61,310 nucleotides of DNA, from positions 1 through 61,310 of the forward strand of contig CAKQBK010000005.1 of assembly GCA_934216155.1 (NCBI GenBank), written 5' to 3'. Below are positions 8,394 through 17,505 of the stretch, piece after piece (position 1 is the stretch's first letter; each line of letters opens with the position of its first letter). The stretch comes from an uncultured Dialister sp. (lineage in GTDB: Bacteria; Bacillota; Negativicutes; Veillonellales; Dialisteraceae). The position numbers and the translations under genes were made by a program. A model generated the notes under the pieces. That model worked only from the letters and a program-made list of their open reading frames with translations. It was not told the origin of the DNA and did no database searches.

Positions 8394-8548
8394 AAAAAAG
8401 CATGGAAATCCCATCAAACACCAATTTCTGATGTTCAGGCTGTTACGACCGAGCCTAGAGCTAGTATTTCCTTCGGGAAATATGAAATGCGCTGCTGCCG
8501 ATTAACGGTGGTCATCATTATGGTTTCTAGGGAGACCCATGCTTTTTT
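8394..8548. ncRNA. Candidate structured RNA, family unknown
   Basis: A perfect 12-bp stem AAAAAAGCATGG/CCATGCTTTTTT closes a 155-base region. Inside, read on minus, are TATTTCC-CGAA-GGAAATA, AGGCT...AGCCT and CCG-TTAAT-CGG hairpins. Either strand would end in a T-run after the closing stem, so it has terminator character on both. I do not recognise a known riboswitch or housekeeping RNA. It lies alone in a 725-base gap between lspA and the 3D-domain gene. The rest of that gap (8180-8393) shows only short palindromes such as GCGGGCCCGC. Confidence 0.4.
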
Positions 8549-8565
8549 GTAGTACTTAAAATCAG

Positions 8566-8640
8566 TGAGGAGTGAGGAATTAGGAGTGGTGGTGGCGGCG
8601 CATCAATTTATATAGTGCCGCAAGACTTATATATTTTCCG
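8566..8640. repeat. GGCGC-core element, left half
   Basis: AGTGAGGAGTGAGGAATTAGG words followed by TGGCGGCGCATCAATTTATATAGTGCCGC. The matching right half is missing; instead a half of the GAGAAACC family follows at 8677-8716. Confidence 0.6.
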
Positions 8641-8727
8641 ACGTAATCGATAATATTATAACCGACTATCCAGCACATTCGAGAAACCTGAGAAACTTGA
8701 GCCACTTGAGCAACCTTTTTCCACACA

Positions 8728-8762
8728 AAAACGAGCAATGATTATCTCATTGCTCGTTTTTT
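8728..8762. terminator. Bidirectional terminator after 3D-domain gene
   Basis: AAAAACGAGCAATGA and TCATTGCTCGTTTTT form a 15-bp stem with a tiny loop. It lies 10 bases beyond the stop of the minus-strand 3D-domain gene. Confidence 0.9.
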
Positions 8763-8771
8763 CATACTATA

Positions 8772-9749
8772 TCAATAAGGAATAAATACTTCCACGCTTT
8801 GTCTACCGAAGCGATAACATTCTTCGAAGGTTTCCATGCAGAGATCGATGCGGTCCCCGTTGATAGCTCCACCTGTATCAGCGGCTACAGCATAACCATA
8901 GTTAGGAATGAATACGCTGGTTCCCAAAGGAATCACCGACGGGTCCACTGCTACAGTGCCGTGACCGGCTTGTGTTCCTGTGGCAGTGATGCCTCGACCA
9001 TCTCCATCGCTAGGATGATAGGCACTGGCATTCATGATAGTCACAAAGCCGATGGTGTTTTCCGCTGTTCCTGTTTTGATGACGCCAGGAACGCCTTCTT
9101 TCAAAACCGTGGCATGTCCCACTTTGGTTTTTACAATTTTCCCATTGGAAATAAATTCATCCAGTTCGACTTCTCTTTCCCCTGGAATGCCTTCCTGTAC
9201 CACCACTTCTTCTCCCGGTTTCATGGTACCGTCAAACCATTTATTGTAGTGGATATTCATGGCTTCTTTGCGATTCACTTTTCTTGCGGTGTAAGGCACC
9301 ACGTGAATCTGCATGCCATTTCTCACTTTGGTCATGCCATCTTCAATGGACATCATGGTTTTCCAGTCAAATCCTGCTTCGTGCAGAACGCCTTGCACGG
9401 TCTGCTGGGTGGTATATACCACTTTGGATTTTCCCTGGGAAACGATAGTCACCGGCTGAGCCCGTTCTACCACCACCACAGCGCCATTTTTGACGTTGTC
9501 TGTGCTGGTCCAGAACTTGTCGTAGGTATTCAGGGTAACATCTGCTTCTGTTAAAATTTTTTTAAAACTATTGGCTTCTGTAGAAACAACTTTTTTCTCT
9601 TTCCCATCATACACAGTAACCTGTTTCTTTTCATCAGTCAAAGAAAAGTTGAACGAAGCCCAGGCGAAATTGGCTGGTCCTAAAAGTGTCACAAGAATCG
9701 CCGAAACCGCTAACGTCTTTTTTGTTTTGATCCATGTCGAAATATTCAT
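8772..9749 (-). CDS. DUF348/G5/3D-domain cell-wall protein (YabE-like)
   Basis: A 325-residue exported protein. Residues 12-31 form a hydrophobic signal or anchor. Two ubiquitin-like DUF348 units follow (about 40-90 and 95-150), then a G5 domain (about 155-230, with PGEEVVVQEGIPGERE), then a C-terminal 3D domain with the three conserved aspartates in DGDGRG.TATG, VAVDPSVIPLG and ADTGGAI.G..ID. This order matches Bacillus YabE and other resuscitation-promoting or spore-cortex hydrolase-like proteins; 3D domains resemble MltA lytic transglycosylases. The likely role is peptidoglycan cleavage or remodelling in the envelope. AGGAG nine bases before ATG 9749 and a strong promoter immediately upstream define the gene; it is monocistronic. 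Confidence 0.9.
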   Translation of the reverse strand: MNISTWIKTKKTLAVSAILVTLLGPANFAWASFNFSLTDEKKQVTVYDGKEKKVVSTEANSFKKILTEADVTLNTYDKFWTSTDNVKNGAVVVVERAQPVTIVSQGKSKVVYTTQQTVQGVLHEAGFDWKTMMSIEDGMTKVRNGMQIHVVPYTARKVNRKEAMNIHYNKWFDGTMKPGEEVVVQEGIPGEREVELDEFISNGKIVKTKVGHATVLKEGVPGVIKTGTAENTIGFVTIMNASAYHPSDGDGRGITATGTQAGHGTVAVDPSVIPLGTSVFIPNYGYAVAADTGGAINGDRIDLCMETFEECYRFGRQSVEVFIPY

Positions 9750-9773
9750 AAGCTTTTTTCTCCTATGGCAATC

Positions 9774-9801
9774 ATTCTACCATAGGTAGACTTTTTGTCA
9801 A
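9774..9801 (-). promoter_or_regulatory. Promoter of the 3D-domain gene
   Basis: TTGACA (9796-9801), 16-base spacer, TAGAAT (9774-9779) on minus. The spacer contains the inverted repeat CTACC-ATA-GGTAG, which could be an operator covering the promoter. Confidence 0.8.
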
Positions 9802-9895
9802 ATTTTGCACAGTTGACATTTATTAAACACCATGTTTTATTCGGTATTATCGAAATTATTTGCAATTCACAATTCAAAAATCCACGTTTCTAATT

Positions 9896-9985
9896 TATTG
9901 CAAGCTACTTGTATGTAGCTAATTTCATCAGTATTTATCGAATATATTTCCATCATACTATTGTCGACTTTGTACGCTTGCAATA
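9896..9985. repeat. 90-base stem-loop with 10-bp perfect ends
   Basis: TATTGCAAGC and GCTTGCAATA enclose 70 A/T-rich bases. It is in the gap between the 3D-domain gene and ppk. Function unknown; no gene fits inside. Confidence 0.5.
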
Positions 9986-10098
9986 GACATTTGGAAATTA
10001 TTAATAAATTATGAACAGGATATATTCCTATTCTATCGAATATACGCCATTTCTAAATATTGACCACCGGTCCATATGTCAACTTTTCTACATCGATC

Positions 10099-10145
10099 AA
10101 AAAGAGCAAAGATGGGATACTTTTGGCCCATCTTTGCTCTTTTTG
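10099..10145. terminator. Bidirectional terminator after ppk
   Basis: AAAAAGAGCAAAGATGGG and CCCATCTTTGCTCTTTTT make a perfect 18-bp stem with a 10-base loop. It is about 215 bases past the ppk stop on minus. Confidence 0.88.
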
Positions 10146-10283
10146 TTGATACGCATATTTCGATTTTTATCTCATTGTGGGAAATGGAATATGAAAAATA
10201 TGGCTATTTCATCATCGTATCCCAAAAACACATTTAATTATGCATGAAAGTGGATAGTAAGATCACTTTCGCACAGAGAGATT

Positions 10284-10350
10284 GGCGACTGGTGACTAGT
10301 GACTAGGAAATACTTAATCCCAGTTACCAGTTACCAGTTACCAGTCACCA
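10284..10350. repeat. ACCAGTTACCAGT word hairpin
   Basis: GGCGACTGGTGACTAGTGACT on the left and three AGTTACC words plus AGTCACC on the right. The arms pair imperfectly because the right arm carries a different word variant. It ends 12 bases from the ppk stop. Confidence 0.65.
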
Positions 10351-10361
10351 CTTACTACGTC

Positions 10362-12530
10362 CTATCTTTTCCCCAGTACCGGTACATAGGGCTCCATTTT
10401 CTGCGCCAATGTCATTTCTACATCTCGGTCGCGTTTTTCTGCCAAACGCTGGAATTCTGCCTGGGCGCAGACTCTTTCCACCGGTGCAATGTCTTTAACC
10501 CATGTGCCATCGGACTGCATGATATGGGCTTTCTGATTGTCAGCCAATTCCAGACGAACCATATTTTTCAACCGCTGACAAAGTTCTGGGTCTTTGACAG
10601 GCACCATCAGTTCCACGCGGTCATTTAAGTTTCTAGGCATCCAGTCCGCACTGCCAATGTACAGTTCTTCTCTGCCACCATTGGCAAACCAGAATACACG
10701 GCTGTGTTCCAGGAAGCGCCCCACCAAGCTGCGAACGGTGATATTGTCACTGATGCCAGGAATTCCCGGAATGAGTACGCAAATCCCTCGAACAATGAGT
10801 TCAATCTTGACGCCTGCACGAGAAGCTTCATACAATTTCGCAATGATTTCCTTATCCAGCAAAGAATTCATCTTTGCCACCATATGAGCTGGTTCGCCCT
10901 GCTGGGCAAAGTGAATTTCCCGGTCAATCAGTTCCATGCAACGCTGCCGGAGATTGATCGGTGCCACGATGAAGGAATCCCAAATTGGCGGATCCGAATA
11001 GCCAGAAAGCAAGTTGAAGAACGCCGATGCATCGCTGCCAAAGCGGTCGTTGCAAGTGAAAATACCAAGGTCTGTGTATAACTTAGCGGTGGAAGCATTG
11101 TAGTTCCCTGTAGCCACGTGGACATAGCGGCGAATGCCATCCATTTCCCGCCGGATCACCAAGGTACATTTTGAATGGGTCTTCAGTCCCACCAAACCAT
11201 AAATAACGTGGGCCCCTGCTTTTTCCAGTCGCCGTGCCATGAGGATGTTATTGGCTTCATCGAAACGAGCCTTTACTTCCATCAGAACTGTGACCTGTTT
11301 ACCATTCTGGGCTGCTTTTTCCAAAGCCTGAATAATCGGACTGGAAGAGCTGACGCGATACAATGTCTGTTTGATAGCCAGTACATCTTTGTCGGCTGCG
11401 GCAGATGCCACGAAATTGACCACCGAATCATCGAAAGATTCATAGGGCAAGTGCACCAGAAGGTCCTTTTCCCGAATCAAGTCGAAAATATTTCTATGGC
11501 TGTCTTTTTCCAGTTGCAACATAGACCACGGACGATGCGGATGGGCTTCTGGATAGCGCAAACTGTCATAGCCTTTGATACCGCAGAATCCAAAGAACAC
11601 TGTCGTATCCAAAGGACCATCAATTTCATACATATCTTCTTTACCCAGATTCATTTCCTGGGTCATGAAACGCTGCATGAAGCGGCTGGCACCCCGTTCA
11701 AATTCCAAACGGACCGCTTCACCGCGCTGCCGTTTTTTCAGCTGTTTTTCTACTTCCACTACCAAGTCCTGGGCATCTTCTTCGTCGATGTACAGGTCCG
11801 CATCTCTGGTAATACGGAAAGGATGGGCTTCGAGCAGGTCATAGCCAATGAAAAAGCGGGATGCAAAATGACGAAGCACCTGTTCCAAAAGGACGAAATC
11901 ATGACGACCTGGGGTTTCCGGATTGTCTGGCAGTCGAATGATACGAGGCAATACGGACGGAACCGGCACGATGGCGGTCTTCACATCAATATCGTTTTCT
12001 TCATCGACAGACAAATCTCTTTCATTGCGTTCCAAAAGAAGGGCCAAATTCAAGCTCTTCGATGCTAGGAACGGAAATGGATGAGACGAATCCACCGCCA
12101 TAGGAGTCACAACGGGGAAAACCTGCCGTTCAAAGTAATCCTCCATCCATTTTTTCTGGTTATCCGACGCTTCTTCGGGATGAATGAAATACAGCCCTTC
12201 GGTGCGGAGTTCCTTCAGAATCATATTCAGATATTTATACTGGCGAGCCACCAATTTCTGGCACGTATCAGAAATATTTTCCAGCTGCTCCGCCGGTGTC
12301 ATATGGGCAATATCCCGGCGGGTCACCCCATTTTCCTTCTGGTGCTTCAGACCTGCCACACGAATCATGAAAAATTCATCCAAATTGGAACTGGTGATGG
12401 CCAAAAACTTTAATTTTTCAAGAAGTGGGTTGTTGGGATCCACCGCTTCCTGCAGTACCCTCAAGTTGAACTGGAGCCACGACAACTCACGGTTCAGATA
12501 ATATCGATGATTTTTTACATCTACGTCCAT
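10362..12530 (-). CDS. ppk1: Polyphosphate kinase
   Basis: Ppk1 reversibly polymerises the gamma-phosphate of ATP into polyphosphate. The 722-residue length is standard. The N-terminal domain starts RYYLNRELSWLQFN, the head region includes SSNLDEFFMIRV near 50, and the C-terminal phospholipase-D-like halves carry the autophosphorylated His in RYVHVATGNYN (about residue 440) and the second site SADWMPRNLN.R near 590. It starts two bases after the stop of the upstream Ppx-like gene, with its GGAGG lying in that gene's last codons, so translation is coupled. With the divergent ppx at 14.7 kb, the area forms a polyphosphate module. Confidence 0.96.
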   Translation of the reverse strand: MDVDVKNHRYYLNRELSWLQFNLRVLQEAVDPNNPLLEKLKFLAITSSNLDEFFMIRVAGLKHQKENGVTRRDIAHMTPAEQLENISDTCQKLVARQYKYLNMILKELRTEGLYFIHPEEASDNQKKWMEDYFERQVFPVVTPMAVDSSHPFPFLASKSLNLALLLERNERDLSVDEENDIDVKTAIVPVPSVLPRIIRLPDNPETPGRHDFVLLEQVLRHFASRFFIGYDLLEAHPFRITRDADLYIDEEDAQDLVVEVEKQLKKRQRGEAVRLEFERGASRFMQRFMTQEMNLGKEDMYEIDGPLDTTVFFGFCGIKGYDSLRYPEAHPHRPWSMLQLEKDSHRNIFDLIREKDLLVHLPYESFDDSVVNFVASAAADKDVLAIKQTLYRVSSSSPIIQALEKAAQNGKQVTVLMEVKARFDEANNILMARRLEKAGAHVIYGLVGLKTHSKCTLVIRREMDGIRRYVHVATGNYNASTAKLYTDLGIFTCNDRFGSDASAFFNLLSGYSDPPIWDSFIVAPINLRQRCMELIDREIHFAQQGEPAHMVAKMNSLLDKEIIAKLYEASRAGVKIELIVRGICVLIPGIPGISDNITVRSLVGRFLEHSRVFWFANGGREELYIGSADWMPRNLNDRVELMVPVKDPELCQRLKNMVRLELADNQKAHIMQSDGTWVKDIAPVERVCAQAEFQRLAEKRDRDVEMTLAQKMEPYVPVLGKR

Positions 12531-12532
12531 AG

Positions 12533-14089
12533 TTACCTCCGCTCCAATTTGGCTTCCATGCCAAACACATTTTCAAAGAATTCCTTTTCCTTATCGAAAA
12601 GCCAAGTTTCCAGTGCCGTATCTTCTTCACTATCATATTCGATGACCAGTGCATCACCGGCAATACGAGCTGACAGGTCATGCAATTTCTGGTGGCGAGA
12701 CATATCCATGGCCCGTACCAAGCGGAAAATGGCAATCAGCTTCAAGGCGGTCATCTTCGATTCATCAGAAAGTACCCGGAACGGCACTTCTTCGTCAGAA
12801 GGCGTCCCTTTGTGGTCATAGTACACAATGCAGGCTACGATATCTTTTTCTTTATCGGAAATACCGAAAATATCAGTGCCTCGAATCATATTCCACGCCT
12901 GGCTAGATGATCCCAGCAAATTGACATATTTCCCAATCTGATACAGAATGATGCCCATACGGAGCAAAAATTCATCTCGCTCATTCAGTTCATTTCTAGC
13001 ATCAAAGGCGCGAATGATGGTGTAGCTGTAGAGTTCCATAGCTTTCGCATGATCCGGTTCATAATAGTAAGATGCCGCAATGGACCGGGTGAGTTCCAGA
13101 TTTTGGGCTCGCATATAGGAGAGCGCCGGGTCCCGCGTCTTTTGCGCCCCGTAAAACAGAGACGATGCTTCCACAAAGGTCATGCCCATCATAGCCAAAT
13201 TCTTCACCGGCACGTGATTCAATATTTCCCGATAAATATGGATGGTCGGGCTGACCACCGTTGCCCAGGATTCGCTGACGTGATATTTCTGCATAATCAC
13301 AGACGGTGTCATCCGCCCGGCTTCTTCGTAAAGCTCGTACAATTTCTGGGGATGCACTTCCATCACATCCTGCTGGTCGATATCGAGCCCCAAAAGTCTG
13401 GCAATAATCCGTGCTTCACGGCCCGATAGAATCACCGTGTCGATGGTATAATGGCGAATGGCGCACCACAACGGTTCCATAATGGCATGGATGTATTCCG
13501 AAAGTGCTTCTGGGAAGGAGCGAGAATCTCGCTGGTTCATTTTAAAGGTTTCCAGGAGCCGCAAGGTCCCGATATGCACATTGTGCTGGTAACAAAGAGC
13601 CCCTTTCTCCCATACGGTGAGCCCCACACAGCCAGAGGTGATATCCACGAAAAGGAAATTATTTCCCAGCCGTTCCTGCTGGCTTCGGTTATATTGCTTC
13701 AGTCGATATTGCAAGGCGAAATGTTTGAAATAAATTTCCTGCGGCATATCCACCACCTGTACGTTGAAGCCCGTGGTGACTCGAATCAGATCCAGAATAG
13801 AACGACAATTTTCTGCCTCGCGAAGTACCGCTGTAGCATACACCGCATAAACCTTTACCTGATAATCATTCAAAAGCTGCTTCAACCCATTCAGCATGGT
13901 GCAGAGCTTACGAATAGAGGCAAAAGACAATTTCTTGTGATTAAATACTTCTTCCCCAAACGTGGTATCCTTTCGCACCGATTCAATGACACGCACCTCA
14001 CTCATGTGGGTGTATTCTACGATGCGCATGGACACATTGGAAGAACCGATATGAATAATCCCATACATCAAAGGTTTCTGTTCTGCCAT
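12533..14089 (-). CDS. Ppx/GppA-like protein with degenerate active sites
   Basis: A 518-residue protein with the Ppx/GppA layout: an actin-like phosphatase core (about 1-310) plus a helical C-terminal HD-type region (about 330-518). In real Ppx the first loop reads DxGSNS; here it is HIGSSNVS (residue 13 on). The DxGGGS/A loop reads VDITSGCVG, and the HD box LLHD.G reads ILYQIG, so the metal-binding His and Asp are both replaced. Phosphatase and HD activity are therefore unlikely. It is cotranscribed with ppk (2-base gap), so I infer a regulatory or polyP-binding partner of Ppk. A normal Ppx at 14727-16304 provides the comparison. It could instead be an enzyme with a shifted mechanism. Confidence 0.8.
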   Translation of the reverse strand: MAEQKPLMYGIIHIGSSNVSMRIVEYTHMSEVRVIESVRKDTTFGEEVFNHKKLSFASIRKLCTMLNGLKQLLNDYQVKVYAVYATAVLREAENCRSILDLIRVTTGFNVQVVDMPQEIYFKHFALQYRLKQYNRSQQERLGNNFLFVDITSGCVGLTVWEKGALCYQHNVHIGTLRLLETFKMNQRDSRSFPEALSEYIHAIMEPLWCAIRHYTIDTVILSGREARIIARLLGLDIDQQDVMEVHPQKLYELYEEAGRMTPSVIMQKYHVSESWATVVSPTIHIYREILNHVPVKNLAMMGMTFVEASSLFYGAQKTRDPALSYMRAQNLELTRSIAASYYYEPDHAKAMELYSYTIIRAFDARNELNERDEFLLRMGIILYQIGKYVNLLGSSSQAWNMIRGTDIFGISDKEKDIVACIVYYDHKGTPSDEEVPFRVLSDESKMTALKLIAIFRLVRAMDMSRHQKLHDLSARIAGDALVIEYDSEEDTALETWLFDKEKEFFENVFGMEAKLERR

Positions 14090-14157
14090 AAAGCGCCTCC
14101 GTTCTTTCGTTATGACTATTGATCGATATATTCAATCAATGTATTATCCGCTTTGCC

Positions 14158-14338
14158 AATAGTGAGGAATTAGGAGTGAGGAGTGATGGAAGGGGCACAC
14201 AATTCATAAAGTGCCCCAATACCCCTTTTTTATATAAAATACGCTATTGGCTCAATCAGTTATATAAAACTTTGCGGTGCTTTTAAATTTTGTGCACCGC
14301 ACTACCATTTCTCACTTCTAACTTCTCACTTCTAACTA
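14158..14338. repeat. Complete GGCGC/AAATTT element
   Basis: AGTGAGGAATTAGGAGTGAGG words, then GGGGCACACAATTCATAAAGTGCCCC, a spacer, GCGGTGCTTTTAAATTTTGTGC, CACCGC, and CTCACTTCTAACTTCTCAC words. The inner core has compensating changes (GGGGCAC with GTGCCCC; GCGGTGC with GCACCGC). Confidence 0.75.
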
Positions 14339-14563
14339 AAATTATTGTTCCAGTTGACAAAAACACAAAACTGGTTTCATCTTACAACACTCATGTAAAC
14401 AACAGGTAAAATAAAGCCTTTTATTTCGTCAAATCATAGACACATTTTATCTTTTCATGCAAAAAGCAAAAATGAATTCATGAACCATGGAAACATATGA
14501 TTCTGTACTTATATTATATCATAATTGAAGTTATGTAAGAACTATTAGAACCAAGAGAAACCT

Positions 14564-14593
14564 TTGGCAAGAGGGACTATAATGTTGTACAAT
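14564..14593 (+). promoter_or_regulatory. Probable promoter of ppx
   Basis: TTGGCA (14564-14569), 18-base spacer, TACAAT (14588-14593). The transcript would then carry a GTGACTG-word hairpin (14645-14709) directly before the ribosome site. The remaining 14340-14560 is A/T-rich with nothing I can name. Confidence 0.5.
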
Positions 14594-14644
14594 ACGATTG
14601 AATAATAAGTTTTATAGCAACAATGCATTACTCTGCATATTCAT

Positions 14645-14709
14645 GGTGACTAGTGACTGGTGACTGGAAAAGAAGAATCCTAATCACTAGTCACCAGTCA
14701 CTAATCACC
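14645..14709 (+). repeat. GTGACTG-word hairpin in the ppx leader
   Basis: GGTGACTAGTGACTGGTGACT pairs with the right arm ending AGTCACTAATCACC. It stops five bases before the AAAGGAG of ppx, so it could affect its translation or mRNA stability. Confidence 0.7.
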
Positions 14710-14726
14710 GTACAAAAGGAGACATC

Positions 14727-16304
14727 ATGGAACGCATCGCCATCATTGACTTGGGCTCCAATTCGATCCGATTCATTATCATGCAAATCGGCGAGAACGG
14801 AGCCTATAAACTGATTTATCAAGAGAAAAAATCCATTCGCCTGGCGGAAGGCATGACCTTGACTTCCCGCCTTCTAACAGAAGAAGCCCAGCAGCGAGCT
14901 TTGCAATGTCTTTCCGTTTATGCCCACATCATTCAAGTGCAGAAAATCAAGAAAGTACTGGCGGTTGCCACGGCGGCAGTCCGCAATGCCATCAATGGGG
15001 CTTCTTTCTTGAAACGAGTCCGCATGAGCACCGGTATTCCGATGACCATCATCAGCGGCAAAGCAGAAGCAGCCCTTGGATTCTCCGGGGTGATTCACAC
15101 CATTGACCAGAAAGAATTCCTTCTCTTTGACCTGGGCGGTGCCAGCGTAGAAATCACCCTGGTGAAAGATAAGAAACGGCTTCACTCGGTGAGTATACCC
15201 ATCGGGGCCGTCACTTTGACAGAAATGTTCCAATCCTCTGGCAATGTACCGCTGGCGAAACTAACTACCATGAAAACATTCATCCAGGGCGTGCTGGATA
15301 AAATTTCCTGGTTTCCCGACTATCCCATTCCCGTTATTGGCGTAGGCGGTACGGTCAGAAATTTAGCCAAAATCCACCAGCGTGCTTCCAGCTACCCCCT
15401 GCCGAAACTGCACAATTACCAATTCCCCGTAGAAGACTTGCTGGAAGTGGTAAAAATGATCACAGGTAAAACCTACGAAGAACGACAGAAAATCAGTGGC
15501 CTCTCCAGTGAACGAGCAGACATCATCATCGCTGGCTCTCTAGTGGTGCAGGAAATTGTGAAAAAAGCGAAAGCGGCTTACCTCACCATTTCCGGTTGCG
15601 GCCTCCGGGAAGGACTTTTCTTCCACTACTATGACCCCCTCTTTGATGCAGACGGCAAGAAACAGACCCATATGCTCTGGAATTCTGTCAAGAACTACAT
15701 GGATACCTTGCCTATGGAATACACCTTCCACACCCACTATGTGACTGCCATGGCACTATCTATGTTTGACCAGTGGCAAAAGGTACACCATATGGATGAA
15801 CGGGCTAGAAAAATATTGGCTGCCGCCGGCCTTCTCCATGACGTAGGCAATCTTATCAACTACTACAGCCATGCCCGTCACAGCGCATACATGACAGCCA
15901 ATGCGCACATCTTCGGCTGGTCCCACAGCGAACAAGTCATGTGTGCCCTGGTCTGTGCCTTCCATCATGGCTACTCAGGGAAATATTTGAAAGCCAACCC
16001 GCAAGCCCACATCTTGACCGCTGCGCAAATGCGAGAAGTGCGTATGCTTTCCCTCTTTCTAGCTATGGCCGAAGGCCTCGATGAAAGCCACGAACATTGC
16101 ATCACCCGCCTCATCTGTACGTCTGTGAAAAATGCCATGGACCTTCGTCTCTATACCGATAGAGAAAACTTCGACGTCCCGGCCCACGCCACAGCACCAC
16201 TGGTGAAAGACTTTGAAAAAACATTCCACATCCCGCTGCGCATCCAGTGGTTCCCCGGCACCAGCCCTACAAACCAACTGGTAGAAGCAGCGAAGAAAAT
16301 CTAA
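14727..16304 (+). CDS. ppx: Exopolyphosphatase / GppA-type phosphatase
   Basis: This enzyme cuts terminal phosphate from polyphosphate (and possibly pppGpp). The 525-residue protein has intact motifs: IDLGSNSIRF at 7-16, VATAAVRNA near 75, FDLGGASVEI near 134, VGGTVRNLAK near 208, and a C-terminal HD-like domain with LLHDVGN near 372 and a second His cluster FHHGYSGK near 412. AAGGAG seven bases before ATG 14727 gives the start. It is transcribed away from the ppk operon, from its own promoter. The contrast with the degenerate paralogue at 12533-14089 is striking. Confidence 0.93.
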   Translation: MERIAIIDLGSNSIRFIIMQIGENGAYKLIYQEKKSIRLAEGMTLTSRLLTEEAQQRALQCLSVYAHIIQVQKIKKVLAVATAAVRNAINGASFLKRVRMSTGIPMTIISGKAEAALGFSGVIHTIDQKEFLLFDLGGASVEITLVKDKKRLHSVSIPIGAVTLTEMFQSSGNVPLAKLTTMKTFIQGVLDKISWFPDYPIPVIGVGGTVRNLAKIHQRASSYPLPKLHNYQFPVEDLLEVVKMITGKTYEERQKISGLSSERADIIIAGSLVVQEIVKKAKAAYLTISGCGLREGLFFHYYDPLFDADGKKQTHMLWNSVKNYMDTLPMEYTFHTHYVTAMALSMFDQWQKVHHMDERARKILAAAGLLHDVGNLINYYSHARHSAYMTANAHIFGWSHSEQVMCALVCAFHHGYSGKYLKANPQAHILTAAQMREVRMLSLFLAMAEGLDESHEHCITRLICTSVKNAMDLRLYTDRENFDVPAHATAPLVKDFEKTFHIPLRIQWFPGTSPTNQLVEAAKKI

Positions 16305-16408
16305 ATCCGTAATAAAGTTAACGTCACATCCATTTATATGCCTTCTTTCACAAGGTTATTATTTCTGTAAAATGCATCTTTCTAACATATCAACTATATC
16401 GCTACCAT

Positions 16409-16472
16409 CAGCTTATGAAGGTTATAAAAGGTTATGAGATTACCGAAATCCCATAACCCTTCATAACCTATA
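16409..16472. repeat. GGTTATAAAAGG word hairpin
   Basis: GAAGGTTATAAAAGGTTATG, a short GATTACCGAAATC centre, then CATAACCCTTCATAACC. The centre is nearly the same as in the copy at 5337-5417. Confidence 0.75.
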
Positions 16473-16621
16473 TAGTGACTGCTCGTTAATTCATATGACT
16501 AGTATTTCTCGTAAGATATTATATGAAGTTGCGTCAATAAAAGACATGAATTTATGTGTGATTTAGCAAATTTCCCTTCATTGAACCCCTAAAAAAAGAA
16601 TGTAGAATAAGCGGTAAGCTG

Positions 16622-16785
16622 CGTCCCCCCTTGGAGAAGGGGGGAATTAAAGGGGGATAGACGCTCCCGGCGGAATAAATCATTTTGTTTGATAGCCAAA
16701 CAAAGAACTATTATCCGCTAGTGCTGATTATGTCCCTTCAGGCCATTCTATCCCCGGCTTTGCCGCCCCTTCTCCAAGGGGCCAC
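16622..16785. repeat. CCCCTTGGAGAAGGGG element
   Basis: GTCCCCCCTTGGAGAAGGGGG on the left is inversely matched by GCCCCTTCTCCAAGGGGCC on the right. Between are GGGATAGACGC/TTCTATCCCC and a GCTAGTGC word. The right half reappears at 218-277. Confidence 0.7.
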
Positions 16786-16877
16786 ACGCTAGTGCAAATA
16801 CCATTTTATTACACATGATTTCAGAAAAGTGATTGAATGACCAGTCACTAACTACAATAACTAAAAGGAGTATATTC

Positions 16878-17372
16878 ATGCCAAACAACCGCGAAGGCTT
16901 AGACCAACTCAAACAGCTGGGAAGCCAAAATACAAAATACACCTATGATTACAATCCAGCTCTCCTGGAACGTATCCCTAACAAACACGCAGACCGCGAT
17001 TTTTTCATCAAATTCAACTGCCCTGAATTTACCAGCCTGTGTCCGAAAACTGGCCAGCCAGATTTCGCTACCATTTATATTTCCTACATCCCAGACCAGT
17101 ACATGGTAGAAAGTAAATCATTGAAGCTCTACCTATTCAGCTTCCGAAATCACGGCGACTTCCATGAAGATTGTGTCAATATCATCATGACCGACCTGAT
17201 CAAACTGCTCCATCCCCGTTACATCGAAGTATGGGGCAAATTCCTGCCCAGAGGCGGCCTGTCCATTGACCCCTATTGCAACTACGGCATCCCCGGCACA
17301 GAATGGCGCGACTTCGCCCGCTTCCGTTTGCTTCGTCACGATATGAATCCAGAAAAAGTGGATAATAGATAA
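16878..17372 (+). CDS. queF: NADPH-dependent 7-cyano-7-deazaguanine reductase
   Basis: QueF reduces preQ0 to preQ1 in queuosine synthesis, the only known nitrile reductase reaction. The 164-residue protein is the unimodular (Bacillus-type) form. The thioimide-forming Cys55 and proton-donor Asp62 lie in [13 protein letters not shown], at the same positions as in B. subtilis QueF. The NADPH motif follows as [14 protein letters not shown]. The start is ATG 16878 with AAAGGAG; fifteen upstream in-frame codons lack a ribosome site. No queCDE is nearby, so preQ0 must come from elsewhere in the genome or from uptake. It is monocistronic with its own terminator. Confidence 0.95.
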   Translation: MPNNREGLDQLKQLGSQNTKYTYDYNPALLERIPNKHADRDFFIKFNCPEFTSLCPKTGQPDFATIYISYIPDQYMVESKSLKLYLFSFRNHGDFHEDCVNIIMTDLIKLLHPRYIEVWGKFLPRGGLSIDPYCNYGIPGTEWRDFARFRLLRHDMNPEKVDNR

Positions 17373-17378
17373 ATCAGT

Positions 17379-17411
17379 AAGGTTCTCACTTCTGTGAGAG
17401 CCTTTTATATT
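17379..17411 (+). terminator. Terminator of queF
   Basis: AAGGTTCTCAC-TTCT-GTGAGAGCCTT followed by TTATATTTT, seven bases after the stop. Confidence 0.85.
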
Positions 17412-17505
17412 TTAAAAGTTGCTAAGGTTGCTCAAGGTTCTCAGGGTTCTCAGGGTTCTGAAGATTCTCGAACGTGCTAATAGACGCTAGTGGTATCCTC
17501 TCCAC

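Noticed and set aside
16800..16877. preQ1 riboswitch before queF
   Set aside because: The AGTGA/TCACT pair and ACTAAAAGGAG tail give a faint likeness only; the conserved loop and C-rich strand of the preQ1-I motif are missing.
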